DNA from: Chitinophagaceae bacterium
GTDB taxonomy: Bacteria; Bacteroidota; Bacteroidia; Chitinophagales; Chitinophagaceae
Assembly (NCBI GenBank): GCA_020847395.1
Contig: JADLCD010000021.1
Span: 1-64,000, forward strand
Length of the DNA: 64,000 bases
Reading direction: 5' to 3'
Both the position numbers and the translations under genes were made by a program. The notes under the pieces are model-generated. The model saw only the letters and a program-made list of their open reading frames with translations. It did no database searches and was not told the origin of the DNA. Positions within the stretch are counted from its first letter, which is position 1; each line of letters opens with the position of its first letter. Positions 7,842 through 17,300 of this stretch are shown here, one piece after another.

Positions 7842-9779
7842 TTATACCTTTCCGTTTTTAATTTCATCCACTACTCCCGGGTCAAGTAAAGTAGAAGTAT
7901 CACCCAGTTTCTCTATTTCGCCTTCGGCTATTTTACGCAATATCCTGCGCATAATTTTACCGCTTCTTGTTTTGGGCAAACCGTTTACAAACTGAATCCT
8001 GTCTGGCTTTGCAATGGGCCCTATAATACGGGAAACTGTTTGCAATATGTCTTTACGTGTATCGTCTTCACTACCATGAAAGCTGCTTACTATTACATAC
8101 GCGTATATACCCTGTCCTTTAATTTCATGCGGAAAACCAACCACAGCGCTTTCTACCACGCTGGCATGCATATTAATAGCATTTTCAACTTCAGCGGTTC
8201 CAATGCGGTGACCACTTACGTTTAATACATCATCCACCCTGCCTGTAATGCGATAGAATCCTTCATCATCTTTCATTGCACCATCGCCTGTGAAATATAA
8301 ATTTTCATATGTAGCAAAATAGTTGGTGCGGCAACGCTCATGGTCGCCATAGGTAGTTCTTAAAATACCCGGCCATGGTGCTTTTATACAGAGATTTCCT
8401 TTGTATAAACCTTCTTCATTTTTCTCTGTTATTTCTACGCCCCTGTCATCTACCAAAACGGGTTGAACACCGGGCATCGGTAATGTTGCCCATGAAGGCC
8501 TTGCAGGTGTTACGCCGGCAAGGTTTGTAATTAATATTCCGCCGGTTTCTGTTTGCCACCAGGTATCTACTATCGGGCATTTTTTCCTGCCGATATTTTC
8601 ATCATACCAATGCCATGCTTCTTCATTAATAGGTTCACCCACGGTTCCTAAAACCTTCAGCGATGAAAGGTCTTTGCCTTTAAGCGGTTCAAGACCAAAG
8701 CTCATTAAACTACGTATAGCCGTTGGCGCGGTGTACAGTATATCTATTTTGTATTTATCAATAATTTCCCAAAACCTTCCTGCATCAGGCCAGGTGGGTA
8801 CACCTTCAAACATTACGGAAGTTGCACCGGCACTTAATGGCCCATATAAAATATAACTATGGCCTGTAATCCATCCTATATCCGCCGTACAAAAATGTTT
8901 TTGCCCGCGCTGGTATTGAAAAGTATTTACAAAAGTATAGTTGGTCCAAACCATGTATCCGCCACAGGTATGCACTACACCTTTGGGCTTGCCTGTGCTG
9001 CCGGAGGTATACAATATAAACAAAGGATCTTCGGCATCCATTTCTTCGGCAGGAAAAGAAACCATTCCGTTTTTCTCCACCTGTCCTTCCGCGTGTTCCA
9101 TTTCATCTTCCCACCAAACATCTCTGCCTTTCAGCATAGATACGGGTGTTCTGGTGCGGGTATATACAATTACTTTTTTTACTACTTTATTGCCAATCAG
9201 CGCATCATCAATAATACTTTTTAATGGTATGTCTTTTCCGCCGCGGTAAGCGCCATCGCAGGTTACAATATACTCCGCTTTTGCATCTTCTAACCTGTCG
9301 GCAATACTTTGGGCAGAAAATCCACCGAAGATTACACTATGTATGGCGCCGATTCTTGCGCAGCCAAGCACTGCATAAGCAAGTTCCGGCACCATGCCCA
9401 TATAAATACAAACCCTGTCGCCTTTTTTTACCCCCAGGTTTTTTAATACCTGTGCAAACTGGCAAACTCTTTTGTGCAGCCGCGCATAGGTAACAATTCT
9501 CACCCTGTCTTCGGGATTATTGGGCTCCCATATAATAGCAGGCTGGTTGGCCATTTCAGGCAAGTATCTGTCTATACAATTCTCTGTAATATTAAGCTTC
9601 GCTCCTTTAAACCACTCTACTTTAGGTTCTGTAAAATCCCAGTCTAATACCTTGTCCCATTTCTTTCTCCATTGAAAATTATTGGCTATATCAGCCCAAA
9701 AACCTTCGGGGTCTTCAACACTTTTTTTGTATGCTTCTTTATATGCTTCGTATGATTTTATCTGGTAAGGATATGACAT
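7842..9779 (-). CDS. acs: Acetyl-CoA synthetase
   Basis: Activates acetate to acetyl-CoA through acetyl-AMP. At 645 residues it has the family's normal length. The AMP-binding P-loop YTSGSTGKPKGVVH is at residues 257-270, the aryl/acyl motif YFTGDGAMKDDEGFY and hinge GRVDDVLNVSGHR follow, and the C-terminal PKTRSGKIMRR carries the conserved lysine that is acetylated by Pat-type enzymes in other bacteria. The ATG at 9779 is the family start. It is divergent from an MHS-type carboxylate transporter across 146 nt, suggesting a shared acetate uptake/activation role. Confidence 0.97.
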   Translation of the reverse strand: MSYPYQIKSYEAYKEAYKKSVEDPEGFWADIANNFQWRKKWDKVLDWDFTEPKVEWFKGAKLNITENCIDRYLPEMANQPAIIWEPNNPEDRVRIVTYARLHKRVCQFAQVLKNLGVKKGDRVCIYMGMVPELAYAVLGCARIGAIHSVIFGGFSAQSIADRLEDAKAEYIVTCDGAYRGGKDIPLKSIIDDALIGNKVVKKVIVYTRTRTPVSMLKGRDVWWEDEMEHAEGQVEKNGMVSFPAEEMDAEDPLFILYTSGSTGKPKGVVHTCGGYMVWTNYTFVNTFQYQRGQKHFCTADIGWITGHSYILYGPLSAGATSVMFEGVPTWPDAGRFWEIIDKYKIDILYTAPTAIRSLMSFGLEPLKGKDLSSLKVLGTVGEPINEEAWHWYDENIGRKKCPIVDTWWQTETGGILITNLAGVTPARPSWATLPMPGVQPVLVDDRGVEITEKNEEGLYKGNLCIKAPWPGILRTTYGDHERCRTNYFATYENLYFTGDGAMKDDEGFYRITGRVDDVLNVSGHRIGTAEVENAINMHASVVESAVVGFPHEIKGQGIYAYVIVSSFHGSEDDTRKDILQTVSRIIGPIAKPDRIQFVNGLPKTRSGKIMRRILRKIAEGEIEKLGDTSTLLDPGVVDEIKNGKV

Positions 9780-9925
9780 ATGGCTCAGAAATTTTTAGTT
9801 ATTCAGGATTAAAAATATTCGCTTGTTACGAACGACTTGCAATGTCCTCATTTTCGCTCATACGTAAAAATGAAATTTCGGATAAACATATTTAGTATAT
9901 TCAACCCTTCAATCGATTGCAGTCA

Positions 9926-11461
9926 ATGTCTACGTCAAGCAAAAGCATCTGGAAAATTATCGGCGCATCATCAGTTGGTACATTAATAGAGTGGTATGAT
10001 TTTTATATTTTCGGCAGTCTTGCTACAGTTATAGCCAGCCAGTTTTTTCCTAAAACCAATCCCACTGCGGCATTGCTTTCAACATTAGCCACATTTGCGG
10101 CAGGTTTTATTGTACGGCCATTTGGTGCTTTAGTATTTGGAAGACTGGGCGATATCGTTGGTCGCAAATACACTTTTTTATTAACGCTGATTATTATGGG
10201 TGGATCAACCTTTGCCATAGGATTGATACCATCTTATGAAAGCATTGGCTTTGCAGCGCCTATTATTGTATTGATATTGCGATTGCTGCAGGGGCTTGCA
10301 TTAGGTGGTGAATATGGCGGCGCGGCAACTTATGTAGCAGAACATGCGCCTGCCCATAAAAGAGGGTATTATACTTCGTGGATACAAACAACAGCCACAC
10401 TGGGTTTGTTTGTTTCACTGGGTGTAATATTATTGGTGCGACAAAACCTTGATAGTGATCCTGCTGTTTCCATTAAAAAATTTAACGACTGGGGCTGGCG
10501 TATTCCCTTTTTGGTTTCTATTCTGCTGGTGATAGTATCTATTTACATCAGGTTAAAAATGAATGAATCTCCTTTGTTTGCCAAACTAAAGGCCGAAGGA
10601 AAAACTTCTGTAAATCCACTGAGGGAAAGTTTTGTGCATAAAGCCAATTTAAAAATGGTATTGCTGGCATTATTCGGCGCCACTATGGGCCAGGGCGTAG
10701 TGTGGTATACCGGGCAGTTTTATGCGCAGAATTTTATTGAAACAGTTTGTAAAATAGATTTCGGGCAATCACGTACCATATTAATATGGGCAATACTTTT
10801 TGCCACACCGTTCTTTGTGGTATTTGGTTCATGGAGTGATAAGGTTGGCAGAAAATGGATTATGCTTGGCGGTATGCTGCTCGCTATTATTTTTTATAAA
10901 CCAATCTATAAACAATTCCTGTTATTGTCTGATACAACTGCTTACCAGGCAATAACACCTGCTTTTACAGGCGGGCCGCAAATAAAAAAAGATACGGTCA
11001 GTAATAATATTATCACAACAACTTTAATAAAAAAATCATTTACTGACGGTTTCGCCTACACGCAGAAAAATGTGGATACGGTTTTTGCTGATGCGTCAAA
11101 ATCTATGGCGCAGGCGGCAGTAACGTATATTGATAAAAAGGTGCCCACCGGCATTTACTGGAAATTTGTTTTGCTGGTATTTGTGCAGGTAATTTTTGTA
11201 ACCATGGCATATGGCCCTATAGCGGCTTTTTTGGTAGAATTATTTCCTACGAGAATAAGATATACTTCCATGTCGCTGCCATATCATATCGGCAATGGTG
11301 TATTTGGCGGGTTAACACCGTTCATCGCTTTATTGCTTACCACCATAAATACGGGAGATAAATTAGTGGGTTTGATGTACCCGATTATTGTATCGGCAAT
11401 ATGTTTTGTAATAGGAGCGCTGTATGTAAGTAATAAGATTGATCCTGATGTGGGGGATTAG
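9926..11461 (+). CDS. MFS transporter, metabolite:H+ symporter (MHS) family
   Basis: A 12-helix inner-membrane symporter of 511 residues related to ProP/ShiA-type organic-acid carriers. The MHS signatures IEWYDFYIFGSLA near the N-terminus, RPFGALVFGRLGDIVGRK in the first cytoplasmic loop, and LQGLALGGEYGGAATYVAEH are present. A hydrophilic stretch of about 70 residues (around 335-405) is inserted in the second half between helices. An upstream TTG at 9917 is open, but the ATG at 9926 is more likely. Its head-to-head position with acs suggests acetate or another short carboxylate as substrate; that is inference. Confidence 0.85.
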   Translation: MSTSSKSIWKIIGASSVGTLIEWYDFYIFGSLATVIASQFFPKTNPTAALLSTLATFAAGFIVRPFGALVFGRLGDIVGRKYTFLLTLIIMGGSTFAIGLIPSYESIGFAAPIIVLILRLLQGLALGGEYGGAATYVAEHAPAHKRGYYTSWIQTTATLGLFVSLGVILLVRQNLDSDPAVSIKKFNDWGWRIPFLVSILLVIVSIYIRLKMNESPLFAKLKAEGKTSVNPLRESFVHKANLKMVLLALFGATMGQGVVWYTGQFYAQNFIETVCKIDFGQSRTILIWAILFATPFFVVFGSWSDKVGRKWIMLGGMLLAIIFYKPIYKQFLLLSDTTAYQAITPAFTGGPQIKKDTVSNNIITTTLIKKSFTDGFAYTQKNVDTVFADASKSMAQAAVTYIDKKVPTGIYWKFVLLVFVQVIFVTMAYGPIAAFLVELFPTRIRYTSMSLPYHIGNGVFGGLTPFIALLLTTINTGDKLVGLMYPIIVSAICFVIGALYVSNKIDPDVGD

Positions 11462-11781
11462 CTATCAGTCATCAGCTATCGGCTTTGAGACTCTGACGAA
11501 ACCTATAAGGTTTGCCGGGCGGCATAGCAGCGCTGCAAACCTTATAGGTTTACATACAGCAGCAGAAGGAAACGTGAGAAGTGCGAGGTGAATGATGAGA
11601 TGTGAGAGGATAGACCTGAGGCACAACTGAATAGGCAATGGAGAATAGAGAATGGGCAATAGTGAGACGTGAAATGTGAAACAATAGACAGGTACTGAAA
11701 TGCAACTTGGAACCTGCAACCTAAAACCCGAAATTTTTTTAACCGCTGACGGCTGATAGCTCTCAGCTCAACGCTCAAAAA
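11462..11781. repeat. Repeat-rich intergenic block
   Basis: No gene. The block opens with ATCAGCTATC-type words, then carries a strong inverted repeat (11499-11551), then a run of GTGAGA/GAGATGTGAG words (11571-11612), CAATGG/AATAG words (11632-11662), a GAACCTGCAACCT word, and ATCAGC words again next to the following gene. Each word family recurs in other gaps of this window. Confidence 0.6.
11499..11551. repeat. 17-nt inverted repeat (AAACCTATAAGGTTTGC)
   Basis: AAACCTATAAGGTTTGC at 11499-11515 is matched by its reverse complement at 11535-11551 with a 19-nt spacer. Each arm is itself nearly palindromic. There is no U-tract, so it looks like a REP-like extragenic palindrome rather than a terminator. 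Confidence 0.7.
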
Positions 11782-11997
11782 ATGAACCTTTTAAAAAAAT
11801 GGCTTGGTTTAGTATGGATGCTGCTTGGTCCGGTGGCATTATACTACCTGATTAAAACCGCTATGCAACAAGTAGCGCATCATCCCGTTATTGATACCAA
11901 AATTCAGTGGGGTGTGTTTGTGGTGGTGTTTTTCCCGATAGCAATTGGCCTGATGATTTTTGGCTGGTATGCCTGGAAAGAAGAGTATAAAAATTAA
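11782..11997 (+). CDS. Small two-helix membrane protein
   Basis: A 71-residue protein with two hydrophobic segments (residues about 8-28 and 42-64) separated by a short polar loop and ending in charged YAWKEEYKN. No catalytic motif is visible. Small proteins of this kind often follow MHS-type transporters in Bacteroidota, so a transporter-associated role is possible, but I assign no function. It lies 29 nt upstream of gldA. Confidence 0.7.
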   Translation: MNLLKKWLGLVWMLLGPVALYYLIKTAMQQVAHHPVIDTKIQWGVFVVVFFPIAIGLMIFGWYAWKEEYKN

Positions 11998-12014
11998 ATG
12001 TAGAACGGACTTAT

Positions 12015-12022
12015 TATTTTTG
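12015..12022 (+). promoter_or_regulatory. -7 promoter element of gldA
   Basis: TATTTTTG followed by CCGG and the ATG at 12027. The 15-mer TATTTTTGCCGGATG is identical to the one at the threonylcarbamoyl-AMP synthase gene (3672-3686). A -33 TTTG is not evident at the expected distance. Confidence 0.55.
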
Positions 12023-12026
12023 CCGG

Positions 12027-12992
12027 ATGTCTATTCAAGTAAAAAATCTTCTCAAGGTTTATGGCGAACAAAAAGCCGTAAACGATATTTCTTTTTCAGT
12101 ACAAAAAGGAGAAATTGTAGGTTTTCTTGGACCGAATGGTGCGGGTAAATCTACCACCATGAAAATACTCACCGGTTATTTACAGCAAACATCAGGCGAT
12201 GCGTTTGTATGCGGGCAGAGCGTGAATGTGCATCCGCTTGAAACACGAAAAAAAATCGGCTACCTGCCTGAATCTAATCCTTTATACTACGATATGTATG
12301 TAAAGGAGTATTTAGGATTTATTGCCGATGTACATAAAGTTGCGGATAAAAGCAAAGCCATCAACAGAACAATTGATCTGGTAGGATTAGGTCCCGAAAA
12401 GACAAAAAAAATAGGGCAACTATCAAAAGGATATAAACAAAGGGTAGGGTTAGGCGCCGCATTAATTTATGAGCCGGAAGTATTGATATTGGATGAACCT
12501 ACAACCGGTCTCGACCCCAATCAAATCATAGAAATTCGCGAAGTTATCCGCCAGCAGGGAAAAGATAAAACCGTGCTTTTTTCTTCCCATATTTTACAGG
12601 AAGTGGAAGCGGTTTGCAATCGTGTTGTAATCATTAATAAAGGAGAATTGGTTGCTGACGATACACTGCTTAATCTGCAATCAGGCAATGATGCAAAGCA
12701 TCATATCATCATTGAATTTGCTGAACCGGTTCCACAGAATTTTTTTGCAGGCATTGCTGAAATTTCCGCTTTACAGGAGCTGGAAAAAAATCAATACAAA
12801 TTATCAACCGGCAGCCCCGAGCAATTGCGCAGGCATATTATTGAAAGAGCGCTGCAGCATAATCTCAATATCACCGGCATCCGCAGCGAAAGTCAAAGTT
12901 TGGAGAATATTTTTAAGGCGTTGACAGCCCCCCACGGTCTCTCCAAAGGAGAGGAGACCCCGGCACAAAGGCCTGCTCCGCAAAAGAGCTGA
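12027..12992 (+). CDS. gldA: Gliding-motility ABC transporter ATP-binding protein GldA
   Basis: The ATPase subunit of the GldAFG ABC transporter associated with gliding in Bacteroidota. Walker A GPNGAGKS is at residues 35-42, then the Q-loop region YLPESNPLYYDMY, signature LSKGYKQR, Walker B VLILDEPTTGLDP and switch histidine in SSHI. The N-terminal two thirds closely matches GldA as I know it. The family normally ends near LENIFKALT; here about 20 extra residues (PHGLSKGEETPAQRP...) follow, encoded by a palindromic repeat at 12936-12959. gldF and gldG are not adjacent. A general Ccm/Nod-type ATPase is the alternative. Confidence 0.85.
   Translation: MSIQVKNLLKVYGEQKAVNDISFSVQKGEIVGFLGPNGAGKSTTMKILTGYLQQTSGDAFVCGQSVNVHPLETRKKIGYLPESNPLYYDMYVKEYLGFIADVHKVADKSKAINRTIDLVGLGPEKTKKIGQLSKGYKQRVGLGAALIYEPEVLILDEPTTGLDPNQIIEIREVIRQQGKDKTVLFSSHILQEVEAVCNRVVIINKGELVADDTLLNLQSGNDAKHHIIIEFAEPVPQNFFAGIAEISALQELEKNQYKLSTGSPEQLRRHIIERALQHNLNITGIRSESQSLENIFKALTAPHGLSKGEETPAQRPAPQKS
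12936..12959. repeat. CTCTCC-AAA-GGAGAG palindrome inside the gldA 3' end
   Basis: GGTCTCTCC (12936-12944), AAA, then GGAGAGGAGACC (12948-12959): an imperfect palindrome with core CTCTCC/GGAGAG. It belongs to the same family as the hairpins at 13080, 13250, 13322 and 37999 but lies in frame within the coding sequence. Confidence 0.65.
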
Positions 12993-14732
<1,740 letters not shown>

Positions 14733-14736
14733 AAAT

Positions 14737-14830
14737 TTCAGGTTACAAGTTTCAGGTTTCTGGCAAGCTTACTATTTTTAAACCGGTTTTTAATTCTAAA
14801 TACCTGTAACCTGAAACTTGTAACCTGAAA
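14737..14830. repeat. 23-bp perfect inverted repeat between eno and the FtsB-like gene
   Basis: The arm at 14737-14759 (TTTCAGGTTACAAGTTTCAG...) is the exact reverse complement of 14808-14830, with a 48-nt spacer. Each arm contains TTTCAGGTT in duplicate form. There is no clear U-tract. It ends 10 nt before the ATG at 14841, so in RNA it could form a long hairpin covering the region just 5' of that gene. Confidence 0.85.
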
Positions 14831-14840
14831 CAACATTAAC

Positions 14841-15137
14841 ATGGATTTGCTTAAAAAAATACCAGGCTGGTTAAAAAACAAATACATTCTTACCGCAACA
14901 GGTTTTGTGGTTTGGTTGCTGTTTTTTGACCACAATGATATTTTTATGCAGATGGAAAGAAGGAGTGAATTAAGAGATTTAAAAAAAGGAAAAGCTTATT
15001 ATGCTGAGCAGGTAGATGCCTTAAAAAAGGAACTTTCTGAATTGAAAGGCGACCCTGCATCTACAGAAAAAGCAGCAAGAGAGCGATATATGATGAAAAA
15101 AAATAATGAAGACTTGTTCATTATCGAAGAAAAGTAG
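14841..15137 (+). CDS. FtsB/DivIC-like septum formation initiator
   Basis: A 98-residue bitopic cell-division protein: a short cytoplasmic part with LKNKY, one membrane helix (residues about 18-32, TATGFVVWLLFF), then a periplasmic coiled coil rich in E/K/L (40-75) and a globular tail with ARERYMMKKNNEDLFII. The AxERYxMKxxxEDxFxI pattern is typical of the DivIC/FtsB family, which bridges FtsL and FtsQ in the divisome. The position after eno is the same as for ftsB in proteobacteria. Confidence 0.88.
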   Translation: MDLLKKIPGWLKNKYILTATGFVVWLLFFDHNDIFMQMERRSELRDLKKGKAYYAEQVDALKKELSELKGDPASTEKAARERYMMKKNNEDLFIIEEK

Positions 15138-15314
15138 CTGTACTAAATTTTTTTGCTTTTTTACAATATAAGTTTCACTGCCTCGTTTTATATGCTATAA
15201 GCTAATCCCGCCTTTTGGACAAACGCCAATAAATCCGTACAAGAATCTAAATATCCTCCTAAACCGTAGAGTTTTTTATTTAATTGATTTGATTACAGTC
15301 TAAATGGATTGCTT

Positions 15315-15548
15315 ATGGATATTTATACGCCTGAAAACATGATAAGATACTTATACAAAGAAACATCCACCGAAGAAACAGCAGCTATAAAGCATGCCTT
15401 GGATACCAATTGGATACTCCGCGAAAAGTTTGAAGCTATTAAAAAAGCCGCAAACGGACTTAATTCCATCATACAGTCTCCAAGACCTTCAGTTATTCAA
15501 TCCTTATTGAATTATGCAGGTGTGGGTAAAGAAGTAGAACATCATTAA
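15315..15548 (+). CDS. Small conserved-looking cytoplasmic protein of unknown function
   Basis: A 77-residue soluble protein from the ATG at 15315 (a TTG two codons earlier is possible). The first half (IYTPENMIRYLYKETSTEET, then ALDTNWILREKFE) resembles the N-terminal helical part of zinc-finger-type anti-sigma factors, but there is no His/Cys motif and no membrane segment. I do not assign a function. A perfect 15-bp stem terminator closes the gene. Confidence 0.65.
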   Translation: MDIYTPENMIRYLYKETSTEETAAIKHALDTNWILREKFEAIKKAANGLNSIIQSPRPSVIQSLLNYAGVGKEVEHH

Positions 15549-15583
15549 GTTTTCAAAAACCTGATTACAGCATTTTGCTAATG

Positions 15584-15635
15584 AATTTATGTGTGTTGGT
15601 TATAACAGAACAACACACATAAATTTTTGTTTTTT
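15584..15635 (+). terminator. Intrinsic terminator
   Basis: AATTTATGTGTGTTG (15584-15598) pairs perfectly with 15611-15625, loop 12 nt, followed by TTTGTTTTTT. It terminates the small 15315 gene and isolates nth. Confidence 0.85.
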
Positions 15636-15681
15636 CAGCCATAATTTATCTTCTTCCATCAATTGCTCCGCTGTCATTTAA

Positions 15682-15689
15682 TACCTTTG
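15682..15689 (+). promoter_or_regulatory. -7 promoter element of nth
   Basis: TACCTTTG, with a TTG 16 nt upstream (15663-15665), and the ATG of nth 11 nt downstream. It fits the Bacteroidota TTTG/TAnnTTTG pattern. Confidence 0.6.
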
Positions 15690-15700
15690 CACATTAATAA

Positions 15701-16348
15701 ATGACACTACAACAGCGCTACAATTTTGTAATTTCCTGGTTCGGGGAGCATGTGCCCGAAGCAGAAACGGAATTGCTATACGACAATCCTTATCAACTGC
15801 TGGTTGCGGTTATTCTTTCGGCCCAGTGTACAGATAAGAGAGTTAATCTTACAACACCTGCTATCTTTGAGCGCTATCCCAATCCTGAAACGCTTTCCCA
15901 GGCGGGTTTTGACGAACTTTTTCCATATATCAGGAGCATATCTTACCCCAATAATAAAACAAAGCACCTTATAGGCATGGCTAATATGCTGGTTAAGGAT
16001 TTTAATGGAAGAGTGCCTTTAACGGTAGATGAACTGGTTCGCCTGCCGGGTGTTGGGCGAAAAACAGCCAATGTAATTACCTCGGTAGTTGATAAACAGC
16101 CCAATATGGCGGTTGATACCCATGTGTTCAGGGTTTCGGCAAGAATAGGGCTTACCCGCAACGCCAAAACTCCGCTGGCTACTGAAAAACAGTTAATTAA
16201 ACATATTCCTGCTGAACTCATTCATAAAGCGCATCACTGGCTTATTTTGCACGGAAGGTATATTTGCATTGCCCGCAATCCCAAATGCGGGGTATGCGGA
16301 TTACAACCTGCCTGTAAGTATTTCCAGAAAAATAAGGCGTCTGTATAG
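15701..16348 (+). CDS. nth: Endonuclease III
   Basis: A DNA glycosylase/AP lyase that removes oxidised pyrimidines in base excision repair. 215 residues. The helix-hairpin-helix LPGVGRKTANV carries catalytic Lys121, and Asp139 lies in AVDTHVFRV. The [4Fe-4S] ligands C189-X6-C196-X2-C199-X5-C205 are intact. The ATG at 15701 gives a normal N-terminus. Single gene between a terminator and the uppS promoter. Confidence 0.97.
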   Translation: MTLQQRYNFVISWFGEHVPEAETELLYDNPYQLLVAVILSAQCTDKRVNLTTPAIFERYPNPETLSQAGFDELFPYIRSISYPNNKTKHLIGMANMLVKDFNGRVPLTVDELVRLPGVGRKTANVITSVVDKQPNMAVDTHVFRVSARIGLTRNAKTPLATEKQLIKHIPAELIHKAHHWLILHGRYICIARNPKCGVCGLQPACKYFQKNKASV

Positions 16349-16407
16349 AAAAAAGCATGGCTGTGATAATCGCGCAAAATAGCTGCTTCATTCCTGTCTA
16401 ATCTTTA

Positions 16408-16415
16408 TATCTTTG
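16408..16415 (+). promoter_or_regulatory. -7 promoter element ahead of uppS-bamA
   Basis: TATCTTTG, an exact TAnnTTTG match, 42 nt before the uppS ATG. A -33 partner is not clear. Confidence 0.5.
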
Positions 16416-16457
16416 CGCCGCAAGTCAGATGAAATCTGACTTTTTTAAATTGTACTG

Positions 16458-17222
16458 ATGTCTTTGATGCATAATATTGACAAATCCCGCCTTCCGCAGC
16501 ATATTGCCATTATTATGGATGGCAATGGAAGATGGGCGCAGGAAAAGGGAGAAGACCGCCTGTTTGGTCATTATCATGGGGTGGAAAGCGTGCGCAATAT
16601 TGTTGAAGGATGTGCTGAGCTGGGGGTTAAATTTCTCACTTTATATGCTTTTAGTACCGAAAATTGGGATAGGCCCGAACCGGAAGTAAATGGATTGATG
16701 ATTTTACTGGCTGATACTATTCGGCAGGAAGTTGACACACTTAATAAAAACAATATAAGGCTTCAGCTAATAGGCAATATTGATATGCTGCCTGAATATG
16801 CCAGCAGGGAATTGCTTGAGGCTGTTGAGTTAACCGGTAAAAATAATGGACTTACGCTGATTATTGCTTTAAGCTACAGTTCAAGGTGGGAGTTGGTGAA
16901 CGCGGTAAAACTTATTGCCGCTGATGTGCAGCAGAGAAAATTAACACCTCAGCAAATTGGTGAGGATACGTTAAGAAATTATTTATCAACAAGCGCCTAT
17001 CCTGATCCCGAATTAATGATAAGAACAAGCGGTGAATTCAGGATAAGCAATTTTTTATTATATCAGCTTGCTTACGCTGAATTGTATTTTACAGATACGC
17101 GTTGGCCTGATTTCCGCAAGGAACATTTATATGAAGCCATCATTAATTTTCAACAAAGACAAAGAAGATTTGGAAAAACAGGTGAACAAATTAAAGGGAA
17201 TGCTGCTACAGATACACTTTGA
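16458..17222 (+). CDS. uppS: Isoprenyl transferase (undecaprenyl diphosphate synthase)
   Basis: A cis-prenyltransferase that builds C55-PP, the lipid carrier for peptidoglycan and O-antigen. 254 residues. IIMDGNGRWA has the catalytic Asp21, followed by HYHGVESVR, TLYAFSTENW and near the C-terminus IRTSGEFRISNFLLYQ. The start could be the ATG at 16458 or the ATG three codons later. First gene of the Bacteroidota-typical run uppS-bamA-ompH-ompH-murI. Confidence 0.96.
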   Translation: MSLMHNIDKSRLPQHIAIIMDGNGRWAQEKGEDRLFGHYHGVESVRNIVEGCAELGVKFLTLYAFSTENWDRPEPEVNGLMILLADTIRQEVDTLNKNNIRLQLIGNIDMLPEYASRELLEAVELTGKNNGLTLIIALSYSSRWELVNAVKLIAADVQQRKLTPQQIGEDTLRNYLSTSAYPDPELMIRTSGEFRISNFLLYQLAYAELYFTDTRWPDFRKEHLYEAIINFQQRQRRFGKTGEQIKGNAATDTL

Positions 17223-17300
17223 AGTTGTTGTAACTCTCATTGTTTTAACAAACCATTTTAATTAATCCCGTTAATTTGCCGGGCGAAACTTAAAAAACGG

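Noticed and set aside
11465-11778. Two overlapping minus-strand frames in the gap before 11782
   Set aside because: They are made of the repeat words of this gap and have no start context or family likeness.
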